Source: Cyanobacteria bacterium UBA9579 | Lineage (GTDB): Bacteria; Cyanobacteriota; Vampirovibrionia; Gastranaerophilales; UBA9579 | NCBI GenBank assembly: GCA_003499585.1 | Contig: DNSU01000100.1 | Location: 1,473 to 15,947 of the forward strand | Direction: 5' to 3' | DNA length: 14,475 nt | Shown here: positions 1 to 7,131 of the stretch, piece after piece | Position numbering within the stretch: position 1 is the first letter of the stretch | Layout: each line of letters opens with the position of its first letter | The notes under the pieces: generated by a model | Seen by the model: the letters and a program-made list of their open reading frames with translations, nothing else | Told to the model about the DNA's origin: nothing | Databases searched by the model: none | Program-made: the position numbers and the translations under genes

Positions 1-22
1 TTTTATGGCAATAAGTCTTTAC

Positions 23-916
23 CTACTGCTTTTTAAACATTTCAGAAGGTAAATTCATAATTGAATTCTGGTTTGTAATAATTGTTTGAACGCCAGGGGC
101 AATTTTAGATACGTATTCATATTGAATTAGCTGTGGATTAGCTTTTAAAGCAGCAGCTTTTCTTTTGATAGCTTCAGCTTCACCTTCTGCTTCAATAATT
201 TTACGTTGTTTCTCCTGTCTTTCTTTATCAAGGATATAACGCATTCTTTCTGATTCTTGAAGAGCTACTTGCTTCATTTCTACAGCTTTTGCAAATTCTT
301 CGGTAAATGTAACATTTCTAACTAACACTTCTGAAGCGGTAATATGATATTTAGCTAAAGCTACGTTAATTTTTTGCTCGATATCATCCTGTATATCCTG
401 TCTTTTACTGGAATAAACTTCAATTACAGGATAATTAGCTACAGCATTTCTAACAATACTTCTTATTCCGGGTCTTATTATTTTATCGAGGAATTCAGGG
501 CCTACTTCTTTATGTAATTTCCATACTGTTTCAGGATTTAAGTGGTATCTGAGAGATAAGTCTATTTGTATTTTTTGACCGTCAGAAGTTAAGCAATTTA
601 AAGCACCGTCTCTAACTCCAGCACCCTCTCCTTCTTGAGATGACATTGTGTACGTGTTTGTTCTTACACTGTAAGAAACGGGTGTCTGTATATAAGGAAC
701 AAGTAAGTGCATCCCTTCTCCAAGAGTTCTTTGCTCAACTCCGGTAAAGGAATTAAATACAACAACTCTTTTTCCTGCTTCTACGATGGTTATAGATTTA
801 GACAGAGTTATAACAGCTATAGCTATAATAAAGAAAAGAATTATCGGACTGTTTTTAAACTTGCCAAAAACCTGCGCATTAAGCCTATCGATGTCGATAA
901 CATTATCGTTGTTCAT
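23..916 (-). CDS. SPFH/band 7 (prohibitin-type) membrane protein
   Basis: 297-aa protein of the SPFH (stomatin/prohibitin/flotillin/HflK-C) superfamily. These are membrane-anchored scaffolds that oligomerise and often modulate membrane proteases or membrane microdomains. A short polar N-terminus is followed by one transmembrane helix at about residues 22-40. The band 7 domain covers roughly 41-225 and begins with the typical 'VEAGKRVVVFNSFTGV'. A charged Glu/Lys/Arg/Ala helix at about 205-258, including 'EAEGEAEAIKRKAA', is the classic SPFH coiled coil. The length is normal for prohibitin-type bacterial members. The start is supported by AGGAGG (complement of 921-926) four bases upstream. It lies 84 bp downstream of rsmB on the same strand but appears to have its own promoter. 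The superfamily call is secure; the physiological role is not known. Confidence 0.9.
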   Translation of the reverse strand: MNNDNVIDIDRLNAQVFGKFKNSPIILFFIIAIAVITLSKSITIVEAGKRVVVFNSFTGVEQRTLGEGMHLLVPYIQTPVSYSVRTNTYTMSSQEGEGAGVRDGALNCLTSDGQKIQIDLSLRYHLNPETVWKLHKEVGPEFLDKIIRPGIRSIVRNAVANYPVIEVYSSKRQDIQDDIEQKINVALAKYHITASEVLVRNVTFTEEFAKAVEMKQVALQESERMRYILDKERQEKQRKIIEAEGEAEAIKRKAAALKANPQLIQYEYVSKIAPGVQTIITNQNSIMNLPSEMFKKQ

Positions 917-957
917 ATTTCCTCCTCTTTTTTTATCCAGACTAATAGGTTTGGTAT

Positions 958-986
958 ATTATCTCACGTTTAAAGTAAATATCCAA
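958..986 (-). promoter_or_regulatory. Candidate sigma-70-type promoter for the SPFH gene
   Basis: On the minus strand a TTGGAT -35-like hexamer (complement of 981-986) is followed, after exactly 17 bases, by GATAAT (complement of 958-963; 5 of 6 to TATAAT). Transcription would begin near 951, giving a leader of about 35 bases that contains the AGGAGG ribosome binding site. The -35 match is weak (3 of 6), so this is a candidate only. It would let the SPFH gene be expressed independently of rsmB. Confidence 0.4.
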
Positions 987-1000
987 AAATGATAAGGGAT

Positions 1001-2353
1001 TTATATTTTTCTCAATCTGGCAATGAAGAATCCATCAATGTTTTGCCTTGATTGTAATATTTGAAAATATCCTTTATCTTCTTCAGATGAACATAGAGGG
1101 TTTTCATTTGTTTCACACTTCCAGGGTAAATAAGGCATGATTTTATCTGCTTGAAAATCTCTGTTATTTTCCAGAAATTTTTCTATTACCTGCTGGTTTT
1201 CTTCCGGTTCAATGCTGCAGGTGCTATAAACAATTATGCCTCCTGATTTAACCAGTTTAGCTGCATTATTAAGAATTTCCAGTTGCAATATGGCAAGATT
1301 TTGTATATCTTCCGGGGATTTTTTCCATCTTGCATCTATTCTTTTTATTAAAACACCGGTATTTGAACAGGGTGCATCTATTAGGATTCGGTCATATTTT
1401 TTATCAGATTGATACTTGGTAGCATCAGCAGCTTTTATTTTTACTGATTTAACCCCCAATCTTAAACAGTTATTTTGGACTTTTTCAAGTCTTTTAGGGT
1501 TAATATCAACTGCTGTAATTTCACCTGTATCATTCATTAAGGCTGCAATATGGGTGGTTTTCCCTCCAGGAGCAGCACATAAATCAAGTACTTTTCCATT
1601 CTCTTGAGGGTCTAAAACAATTGATACAAGAGATGATGATTCGCTTTGAACCGTCCAGAATCCTTCTTCAAAACCGGGAATGCTCTTTACGCTATTGTGA
1701 TGATGAACAATCATACATTCATCTACGATTCTGTCATCAAAAAAAGATACATTATTATGTATAAAAAAATCTATTAACTTTTCTTTGGAAATCTTTAATG
1801 TGTTTACCCTGATTACAAGCTTTGGAGCCAGATTGTTGTATTTACATATCTTTCTGGTATCTTCGATTCCATAATTATGTATCCATCTCTCAATCATCCA
1901 CTCAGGGTGGGAATATTTTACGCTAAAAGCGTAAACCGGGTTATCTTTTGCGTCAGGAAAATGGATTTCACTCCTTTTTCTGATGAAATTTCTCAGTACT
2001 GCATTTACAAAAGCTCCTGATTTCTTGTCATATTGTTTTACAAGTTCTACATAAGAATTTAAAACTGCATAATCAGGGGCATGCAAATATTCCAGCTCAT
2101 ACACTGCTAATCTCAGGCTATTTTTTACCTGATAGGACAGGTCATTTAGTTTTTTTGCAGAAATATTCTGTATAAAGAAATCAAGAGTCAGCTTATGCTT
2201 AACTACTCCAGAAACCAGATTAGTTAGCTCAGATGGAAATAAGACCTTAGTCGAGTAGAAATTTACTACTTCATCAGCATGATTATCCTTTTCGAGGATT
2301 TTTATTAGAGCTTTTAAGGCTACTTGTCTTACATCCATATTAATTTTAACCAT
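1001..2353 (-). CDS. rsmB: 16S rRNA (cytosine(967)-C5)-methyltransferase RsmB
   Basis: 450-aa RNA m5C methyltransferase of the RsmB/Sun family, which methylates C967 (E. coli numbering) of 16S rRNA using SAM. Residues about 7-140 form the NusB-like RNA-binding domain. The Rossmann methyltransferase domain occupies about 170-450. The SAM-binding motif 'LDLCAAPGGKTT' is at 256-267. Motif IV 'DAPCSNTGV' carries Cys329, and motif VI 'STCSIEPEEN' carries the catalytic Cys379. Motif IV has Asn where Gly is usual ('PCSGTG'), a mild deviation. The length is typical. No clear Shine-Dalgarno precedes ATG 2353. An internal ATG at codon 6 (2338) is a credible alternative, because family proteins usually begin just there ('DVRQVALKAL') and the predicted promoter would leave a very short leader for the first ATG. 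Confidence 0.95.
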   Translation of the reverse strand: MVKINMDVRQVALKALIKILEKDNHADEVVNFYSTKVLFPSELTNLVSGVVKHKLTLDFFIQNISAKKLNDLSYQVKNSLRLAVYELEYLHAPDYAVLNSYVELVKQYDKKSGAFVNAVLRNFIRKRSEIHFPDAKDNPVYAFSVKYSHPEWMIERWIHNYGIEDTRKICKYNNLAPKLVIRVNTLKISKEKLIDFFIHNNVSFFDDRIVDECMIVHHHNSVKSIPGFEEGFWTVQSESSSLVSIVLDPQENGKVLDLCAAPGGKTTHIAALMNDTGEITAVDINPKRLEKVQNNCLRLGVKSVKIKAADATKYQSDKKYDRILIDAPCSNTGVLIKRIDARWKKSPEDIQNLAILQLEILNNAAKLVKSGGIIVYSTCSIEPEENQQVIEKFLENNRDFQADKIMPYLPWKCETNENPLCSSEEDKGYFQILQSRQNIDGFFIARLRKI

Positions 2354-2371
2354 TCATTATTTATTTTAAAA

Positions 2372-2401
2372 AGTATATCAAAAATTAGATTTTGATGAAA
2401 A
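2372..2401 (-). promoter_or_regulatory. Candidate promoter for rsmB
   Basis: Read on the minus strand, TTTTCA (complement of 2396-2401) is separated by 18 bases from TATACT (complement of 2372-2377; 5 of 6 to TATAAT). The start of transcription would fall near 2365, about 12 bases before the ATG at 2353 and 27 before the in-frame ATG at 2338. The surrounding region is very AT-rich, so chance matches are likely. Confidence 0.3.
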
Positions 2402-2595
2402 AACTTAAATGATTTTTTTGCTGTTCTGAATAGACTAATTTTTTTTGAACTCATGGGTGAACTTTAAAATAACCAATTGTGGAATATATCGATATGATGT
2501 TTTTTCACAAGATATAGGCAGTAAATGTTTATAAGAGCATGAGGCAGAATTTCTGAAATATATAGAATTTTAGAATTGTTATCGGAGATTTGTAA
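2402..2595. promoter_or_regulatory. Divergent intergenic region upstream of the polysaccharide locus
   Basis: This AT-rich, non-coding stretch must carry the promoter of the polysaccharide locus unless transcription enters from elsewhere. A perfect direct repeat TGAACT (2446-2451 and 2458-2463, period 12) overlaps a TTGAAC -35-like hexamer (2445-2450). No convincing -10 sits at the right distance: AATAAC at 2468 is poor, and TAAAAT at 2465 is too close. The repeat could be an operator half-site pair, but six bases in AT-rich DNA is weak evidence. I saw no JUMPStart/ops element (GGCGGTAG) and no credible small ORF. Confidence 0.25.
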
Positions 2596-3363
2596 TTGGG
2601 GACAAGTAAAGTGAGTGCAGTTAAGGGTAAAAGTGAAGAATTAAATTACCTGTTGCATTTAATAGCTTCAAGTAATAAGGCTATTAAAGATGATACAGGT
2701 TTAATGAAAGCATATCCATTCTGGATTGCAAGAAATTATAATTTATCTAGCAGAAGACCTTTTCAATGGGCAGCAAAGAGAGCGATTGATTTTATTGGAA
2801 GTACATTAGGAGTAATTCTAATTTCTCCAATTTTAGCACTGATAGCGTTAGCTATAAAACTTGATTCGAAAGGGCCTATTCTATTTAAGCAGGAAAGAAT
2901 AGGGCTATATGGTAAGAAATTTTACATGTATAAGTTCCGCAGCATGAGACAGGGTGCTGAAGAAGAATTTGAACAAATAAGAACTTTAAATGAAACAAAT
3001 GATGTGATGTTCAAGATGGTTGATGATCCAAGAATTACTAAAATTGGAAAAATTCTCAGGAAATACAGCTTAGATGAGTTGCCTCAATTACTTAACGTAA
3101 TAAGAGGCGAGATGAGTCTGGTTGGTCCAAGACCACCGCTTGAGCGAGAAATTGAAAAATATGATAAATGGCATTATCTCAAATTCGCCACAATGCCAGG
3201 TTTGACCGGATTATGGCAGGTTAGTGGCAGGGCAGGTATTCTCGATTTCAATGATGTTATTAAATTTGATTATCGATATGTAAATAATTGGAATTTGAAA
3301 TTGGATTTTTATTTGCTTTTAAAAACAATCCCGGTTGTGCTTCTGGCAAAAGGAGCAGCATAA
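2596..3363 (+). CDS. Initiating sugar-phosphate transferase (WcaJ/WbaP/PglC-type, short form)
   Basis: 255-aa bacterial sugar transferase (Pfam Bac_transf family). It would transfer a hexose-1-phosphate or similar sugar phosphate from a nucleotide sugar to undecaprenyl phosphate, priming repeat-unit synthesis on the inner leaflet. A 57-residue N-terminal extension precedes the membrane hairpin at about 62-90, which has the Ser77-Pro78 kink typical of monotopic phosphoglycosyl transferases. Conserved elements follow: 'YKFRSM' (112-117), the catalytic Asp160-Glu161 pair in 'SLDELPQLLNVIRGEMSLVG', 'GPRPP' and 'PGLTGLWQVSGR'. It lacks the polytopic N-terminal domain of full-length WcaJ/WbaP (about 460-480 aa), so it is a PglC-like minimal form. 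The start is TTG, chosen because GGAG at 2584-2587 lies eight bases upstream; GTG at 2611 is an alternative. It is the first gene of the locus. The sugar specificity cannot be read from the sequence. Confidence 0.93.
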   Translation: MGTSKVSAVKGKSEELNYLLHLIASSNKAIKDDTGLMKAYPFWIARNYNLSSRRPFQWAAKRAIDFIGSTLGVILISPILALIALAIKLDSKGPILFKQERIGLYGKKFYMYKFRSMRQGAEEEFEQIRTLNETNDVMFKMVDDPRITKIGKILRKYSLDELPQLLNVIRGEMSLVGPRPPLEREIEKYDKWHYLKFATMPGLTGLWQVSGRAGILDFNDVIKFDYRYVNNWNLKLDFYLLLKTIPVVLLAKGAA

Positions 3364-3415
3364 AAATAAGTTACTAAATTAAAATAATCAGGTTTATTTT
3401 AGCAAGTAGAGTTAC

Positions 3416-3420
3416 AGGAG
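3416..3420 (+). promoter_or_regulatory. Ribosome binding site deciding the start of the Wza-like gene
   Basis: AGGAG ends at 3420, the first base of a possible GTG start (3420-3422). It therefore cannot serve that codon, but it sits eight bases before ATG 3429. This favours the ATG, giving 397 rather than 400 residues. Confidence 0.7.
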
Positions 3421-3428
3421 TGTTTAAA

Positions 3429-4622
3429 ATGGGGAAAAGTAAAGTCACAATGGCATTATTGTTATTAACATTAATGTTGAATTCTAATTGTGCTAACTCA
3501 GAAGAGCTATCCAGTGTGCCTGATGAGAAGAGTAATGAGGCAGAATTAAATCAAGTATTGGATTTGGAGGAATTTAAGCAGCAATTGCAGGAAATTTCTA
3601 CCGTAGCTCCCGCCGCAAGTTCAAATCAGTTAAATGGAAGAGTTAAAACATTAAGTACTAAGTATTTATTATCTCCGGGAGATAGTATAGCTGTTTCCGT
3701 ATACGGGGAACCGGAATTTTCTCAGGCCAGTGTTCTAGTCAGGCCTGACGGGTATGCAACAATTGAACCTTTTGGAGAAATGTATGTTGCAGGATCCGAT
3801 GTAAATGATTTGACTACTGAGCTTAAAGCAAGGTTTAAATCATATCTTTTAGACCCAAAGATCTCTGTTAAAGTCAATTCCATGCATACAGCTAAAGTCT
3901 ATATTTATGGTGCAGTACAGAAACCAGGGTTATATCAGCAGGAAAGAGTTACCGCTAGAGACGGAAGTACAGGAACAACAGCTATAGTTACTCCTGAATT
4001 GACTGTAGCAAGTGTCATTTCAAATGCAGGAGGAATCAAATATAACGCAGATTTAAGACAGGTTAAAGTCACAAATAATGCAACAGGTAGAAATGAAGTA
4101 TTAGACTTAATGAACTTGATTGAGAACGGTGATGCGTCTCAGGATATTTATTTAAGATCAGGTGATACGGTTTATATTCCAACTTTAGAGTCAAATGCAC
4201 AGATTGCAGACAGAGATTTTATGCTTGTAGCAAGTTCATCACTTGCACCTGCTGATTTTCCTGTCAGAGTAATCGGTGCAGTTAACAGGCCTGGAATACA
4301 TAAACTTACTTCTGGCAGTCCAAGGTTAAATTCTGCTATAGCTGCATCTGAAGGCTATATGCCTGAAGCTAATCAGAAGGTTGTTACCATTCAAAGAGTC
4401 ACTCCTCAGGGCAATGTGTCTACTTTTTACGTTGATCCTAATAAGAATGACTTAATTTTACGTCCAAATGACATTGTAGTAGTAGCTGATAAATCAACTT
4501 CAGTAGCATCCAGAGGATTTGATTTTGCAGGAACTATTATAACTCCATTCGGCAGATTTGCTGATTCATTCAACAGTTGGGCTGAAATGTTCAATCCAAG
4601 CAGAAGATACAGAAGATGGTAA
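3429..4622 (+). CDS. Wza-like polysaccharide export protein (Poly_export + two SLBB domains)
   Basis: 397-aa periplasmic/outer-membrane polysaccharide export protein, the counterpart of E. coli Wza, expected to form the translocon through which polymer leaves the cell with the Wzc-like partner encoded next. A hydrophobic signal sequence covers about 5-19, ending 'LNSNCANSEE'. Cys21 might be lipidated, but 'NSN' before it is not a proper lipobox, so ordinary signal peptidase cleavage is possible. A low-complexity linker follows. The Poly_export domain is at about 78-152 ('LLSPGDSIAVSVYGEPEF', 'VRPDGYATI'). The first SLBB domain is at about 155-252 ('IYGAVQKPGLY') and the second at about 278-355 ('VIGAVNRPGIHKL'). 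The C-terminus is amphipathic and ends in aromatic and Arg residues, consistent with a membrane-interacting end. It is 65 bp from the sugar transferase and 36 bp from the co-polymerase gene. Confidence 0.92.
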   Translation: MGKSKVTMALLLLTLMLNSNCANSEELSSVPDEKSNEAELNQVLDLEEFKQQLQEISTVAPAASSNQLNGRVKTLSTKYLLSPGDSIAVSVYGEPEFSQASVLVRPDGYATIEPFGEMYVAGSDVNDLTTELKARFKSYLLDPKISVKVNSMHTAKVYIYGAVQKPGLYQQERVTARDGSTGTTAIVTPELTVASVISNAGGIKYNADLRQVKVTNNATGRNEVLDLMNLIENGDASQDIYLRSGDTVYIPTLESNAQIADRDFMLVASSSLAPADFPVRVIGAVNRPGIHKLTSGSPRLNSAIAASEGYMPEANQKVVTIQRVTPQGNVSTFYVDPNKNDLILRPNDIVVVADKSTSVASRGFDFAGTIITPFGRFADSFNSWAEMFNPSRRYRRW

Positions 4623-4658
4623 TAATCGAGTAGCAATGTAAGAATAAGGAGAAAACCC

Positions 4659-6857
4659 GTGGAGAGTTTAACTTTAGGAAAAGTATTTAATATACTTAGG
4701 AATAATTTAAAGATAATCTTGCTCTTTACTATAACAGGTTTAATAATCGGAGCTTTTTATGCAGTAACTGTATTTAAACCAATATATAAGTCAACTGCAA
4801 AACTGTTAATTAAAAATAATACCCCGACTGAATATATAACTGCTTTAGGTGCAGGAAATGATCTTACTGCTTTAAGCAGAAGCGGAAATCCGGTTTTAAC
4901 ACAGATGCAGATTATAACATCAGGTGTATTATCTGATACGGTATGGCAGGAAATCAGCAAAAAATACAAGTTTCAGGATGATCCAAAAGTTGGTGCCAGC
5001 TTAATGCAAAAAGCCATAAGCGTTCAGAATCCTGTTGGTACTGACATAATAGAAATCACTGCCAAATGGTCAAGTCCTAAAATAGCAGCAGACATAGCTA
5101 ATGGATTTGCAACAGCATATATTGGAGGAAATGTTGATCAATCCAAACAAGGACTTGTTCAAAGTCAGGCAACTATTAGTAAAGAACTATTAACTGCTCA
5201 AGCTAGTCTTGCGACAGTGAGAGAAAAGATTAGACATTTCAGACAAACAAATTCAACAGTAAATTTAGAAGTTGAATCCGCAAATATTGTTGATCAAATA
5301 AGTAATTTAGAAAATCGATACCACGAAATGGTCGCATCTGCCGGTGCAGAAAAAAATAGAGTTAGTTCCATTGCAGAAAAATTAGGCATTGATTGGCATA
5401 ATGCAATTAATTCAGTAGCATTAGGACATAATGCTAATATCACAGCCATACAGACCAGACTTGGTGAAGCTGAAGAAGAATTAGCAGGTCTTTCTACAAA
5501 ATATGCACCAACTCATCCTGCTATGATTGCTGTAAATTCCAGAATAGGTCAGATTAGGGGAGAACTTGCTGATCAAATCAGACAAACTGTTGGTGGTTCT
5601 TTAGAAAACGCACAGGAAATTTTAATTTCTGATCCTGTAAGAACTTCCATGATGGAAAGTTTAGTAGCAAGTGAAGCTTCATATAGAGGCTTAGCAGCTC
5701 AAAGCGGTGCATTAAGATCAGCTATTCAATCTCTCCAAGCAAGAAAAGCAGCCATCCCTAACAAGCAGCTTGCTTTATCAAATCTTCTTCAGGAAGAAGC
5801 TAATTTAGCGCTGATTGTAAACACTTTAAAAGCAAAACAGCTTGAAACGGGTATCAGAGAATCAGGAATTATAAGCAATATCAGCATGATCGATCTTCCT
5901 TCAGTTCCGTTAAATCCTGCATTCCCGGGAAGAACCCAGATAGCAGCAATGTTTGCAATGTTCGGCGCATTATTGGGTATCGCAAGTGTAATGGTAATGT
6001 ATCTGACAAAAGATACATATGACGAAGTTGAGCAAATTGAAGAAGAATTAAAAGCGCCTGTTCTTGGTGTTATACCATGGCTTGATAAGCAAACATATAA
6101 TGAGCCTAATGCATTACTGGCCATTGATGATAATGCCTCATATTATTCACTCGCTTATCAAAGAGTGGTATCCAGCCTAAGAATAAGAGGTTATAATACA
6201 AGCTCAAAATCCTTTGTATTCAGTTCAACCGAGTTTTCTAAATCCAGATCAACTGTACTTATGAATATTGCTTATGGTTTAAGCAGAGCAGGTAGATCCG
6301 TAATAGTAGTTGATGCTGATTTTAGAACGCCGTCTATTCATAAGGAATTTGGTATAAAACCAAATGAGCAGTTTAGTCTTGCTGAATTACTCACCAGTAT
6401 TACTAAAGAAGTTAAAGAGACAGGGGAATTTAATTGGAGATATTTATCTTATTTCGTTCATGAACTATCAGAAGCTCCTAATCTCTGTATAATTCCTAAT
6501 ATTGGTAATATTTCAGATCCTAATGAGTTCTTGTATTCCCCGGCATTCAATGTTTTAATTCAGAAACTTAAAGAACAATATGACTGGGTATTAATAGACA
6601 CGCCACCTGCATTGGCAGTATCAGATGCAGTTACGACAAGCTCATATACCGATGGTGTGATATTAATATCAGGACTTGAAACCACCAGATCAGTTCTTAA
6701 GAAAGTAAGCAGGCTATTTAGTAATTATCATATTCCTATATTTGGTGTTGTTGCTCGTGAAGTACAGAATAGTGAAGCTGTATTATCTAACGAGTACATA
6801 AAACAGATAATTTCTAATATGATGCCTGAAGAAGAAAGTACTTTAATCAAGAAATAA
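4659..6857 (+). CDS. Wzz/Wzc-like polysaccharide co-polymerase with degenerate tyrosine-kinase domain
   Basis: 732-aa inner-membrane polysaccharide co-polymerase, expected to govern chain length and couple the polymerase to the Wza-like exporter. The Wzz domain has TM1 at about 19-36, a long periplasmic helical coiled-coil region (about 160-400), a proline-rich segment 'LPSVPLNPAFPGR' (413-425) and TM2 at about 428-449. The cytoplasmic domain resembles a BY-kinase/ParA fold: Walker A' 'VIVVDADFRTP' (548-558) and Walker B 'VLIDTPP' (644-650, Asp647) are intact. The P-loop position reads 'SSTEFSKSRSTV' (522-533), where families have GEGKST: the glycines are replaced by Ser and the lysine by Arg530. 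The C-terminus holds one tyrosine and no Tyr cluster. ATP binding and autophosphorylation are therefore doubtful. The GTG start is preceded by AAGGAG (4646-4651) with seven bases spacing. Confidence 0.92.
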   Translation: MESLTLGKVFNILRNNLKIILLFTITGLIIGAFYAVTVFKPIYKSTAKLLIKNNTPTEYITALGAGNDLTALSRSGNPVLTQMQIITSGVLSDTVWQEISKKYKFQDDPKVGASLMQKAISVQNPVGTDIIEITAKWSSPKIAADIANGFATAYIGGNVDQSKQGLVQSQATISKELLTAQASLATVREKIRHFRQTNSTVNLEVESANIVDQISNLENRYHEMVASAGAEKNRVSSIAEKLGIDWHNAINSVALGHNANITAIQTRLGEAEEELAGLSTKYAPTHPAMIAVNSRIGQIRGELADQIRQTVGGSLENAQEILISDPVRTSMMESLVASEASYRGLAAQSGALRSAIQSLQARKAAIPNKQLALSNLLQEEANLALIVNTLKAKQLETGIRESGIISNISMIDLPSVPLNPAFPGRTQIAAMFAMFGALLGIASVMVMYLTKDTYDEVEQIEEELKAPVLGVIPWLDKQTYNEPNALLAIDDNASYYSLAYQRVVSSLRIRGYNTSSKSFVFSSTEFSKSRSTVLMNIAYGLSRAGRSVIVVDADFRTPSIHKEFGIKPNEQFSLAELLTSITKEVKETGEFNWRYLSYFVHELSEAPNLCIIPNIGNISDPNEFLYSPAFNVLIQKLKEQYDWVLIDTPPALAVSDAVTTSSYTDGVILISGLETTRSVLKKVSRLFSNYHIPIFGVVAREVQNSEAVLSNEYIKQIISNMMPEEESTLIKK

Positions 6858-6865
6858 CTATAGAA

Positions 6866-7019
6866 TTGTCATTGCGAGGCAGTAAAGCTGCACCATTAAA
6901 CTCTACAATTATAGTCTTAATATCAAGATTGATGAGTTTATAAAAGTGACGATGTCACCGAAGCAATCCAAAGAATCTTGTTTTGGATCGCCACGTCGCT
7001 TCGCTCCTCGCGATGACAA
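6866..7019. repeat. MITE-like palindromic element with 14-bp terminal inverted repeats
   Basis: TTGTCATTGCGAGG (6866-6879) and CCTCGCGATGACAA (7006-7019) are inverted repeats with one mismatch, bounding 154 bp with no ORF. Inside are a perfect GTGAC-GAT-GTCAC hairpin (6946-6958), an ATCCAAA/TTTGGAT stem (6966-6972 with 6982-6988) and a GAAGC/GCTTC pair (6960-6964 with 6998-7002). The right half is much more GC-rich than its surroundings. 'GTCATTGCGAGG...GAAGC.ATCC' motifs of this kind recur as dispersed palindromic repeats in many bacterial genomes (recalled knowledge, not checked here). No clear target-site duplication is seen. As RNA it could fold into a long structure between the co-polymerase and polymerase genes and might terminate or stabilise the transcript. 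Confidence 0.75.
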
Positions 7020-7044
7020 CCCAAAAATTAAATCTATATTTTAT

Positions 7045-7126
7045 CTAAGTGAGTAAAAAAGGAGTAGGGGGCAAAAGCCCACAGGATACCTAAGTGAGAT
7101 CAGTAAAGTGCAACTTTATCAAGGAG
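7045..7126 (+). promoter_or_regulatory. Structured leader upstream of the polymerase/ligase gene
   Basis: This stretch contains several ordered elements. CTAAGTGAG occurs twice as an exact 9-bp direct repeat (7045-7053 and 7090-7098). Between the copies is a GGGC-AAAA-GCCC hairpin (7069-7080). TAGG (7065-7068) can pair with CCTA (7089-7092) around it, while AGG (7083-7085) can pair with CCT (7089-7091) instead, so two structures compete. TAAAGT-GCA-ACTTTA (7104-7118) is a perfect hairpin ending three bases before the AAGGAG ribosome binding site (7121-7126). It does not match any riboswitch consensus I can recall. Its role is unknown; control of translation or of transcription read-through is plausible. 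Confidence 0.45.
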
Positions 7127-7131
7127 TATAA

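Noticed and set aside
707..992. Two overlapping plus-strand ORFs (707-973 and 786-992)
   Set aside because: They lie antisense to the SPFH gene and its leader, show low-complexity Ser/Ile-rich translations, and have no family resemblance; they are shadows.
3420..3428. GTG start for the Wza-like gene
   Set aside because: The AGGAG motif overlaps this codon and is correctly spaced for the ATG at 3429.
5789..6124. 111-aa minus-strand ORF
   Set aside because: Antisense to the well-supported co-polymerase gene, with no recognisable motif or ribosome binding site.
6866..7019. CRISPR array or tRNA gene in the 279-bp gap
   Set aside because: There are no regularly spaced repeats and no cloverleaf or T-loop consensus; the structure is a single palindromic element.
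7049..7093. 14-codon frame beginning GTG at 7049 (SKKGVGGKSPQDT)
   Set aside because: It reads like a leader peptide but has no ribosome binding site, and the same bases are better explained by the direct repeats and hairpin.
7045..7126. Known riboswitch (c-di-GMP, fluoride, preQ1, Mn2+, THF, SAM) before the polymerase gene
   Set aside because: None of the consensus core sequences I can recall fits; it is reported only as an unassigned structured leader.
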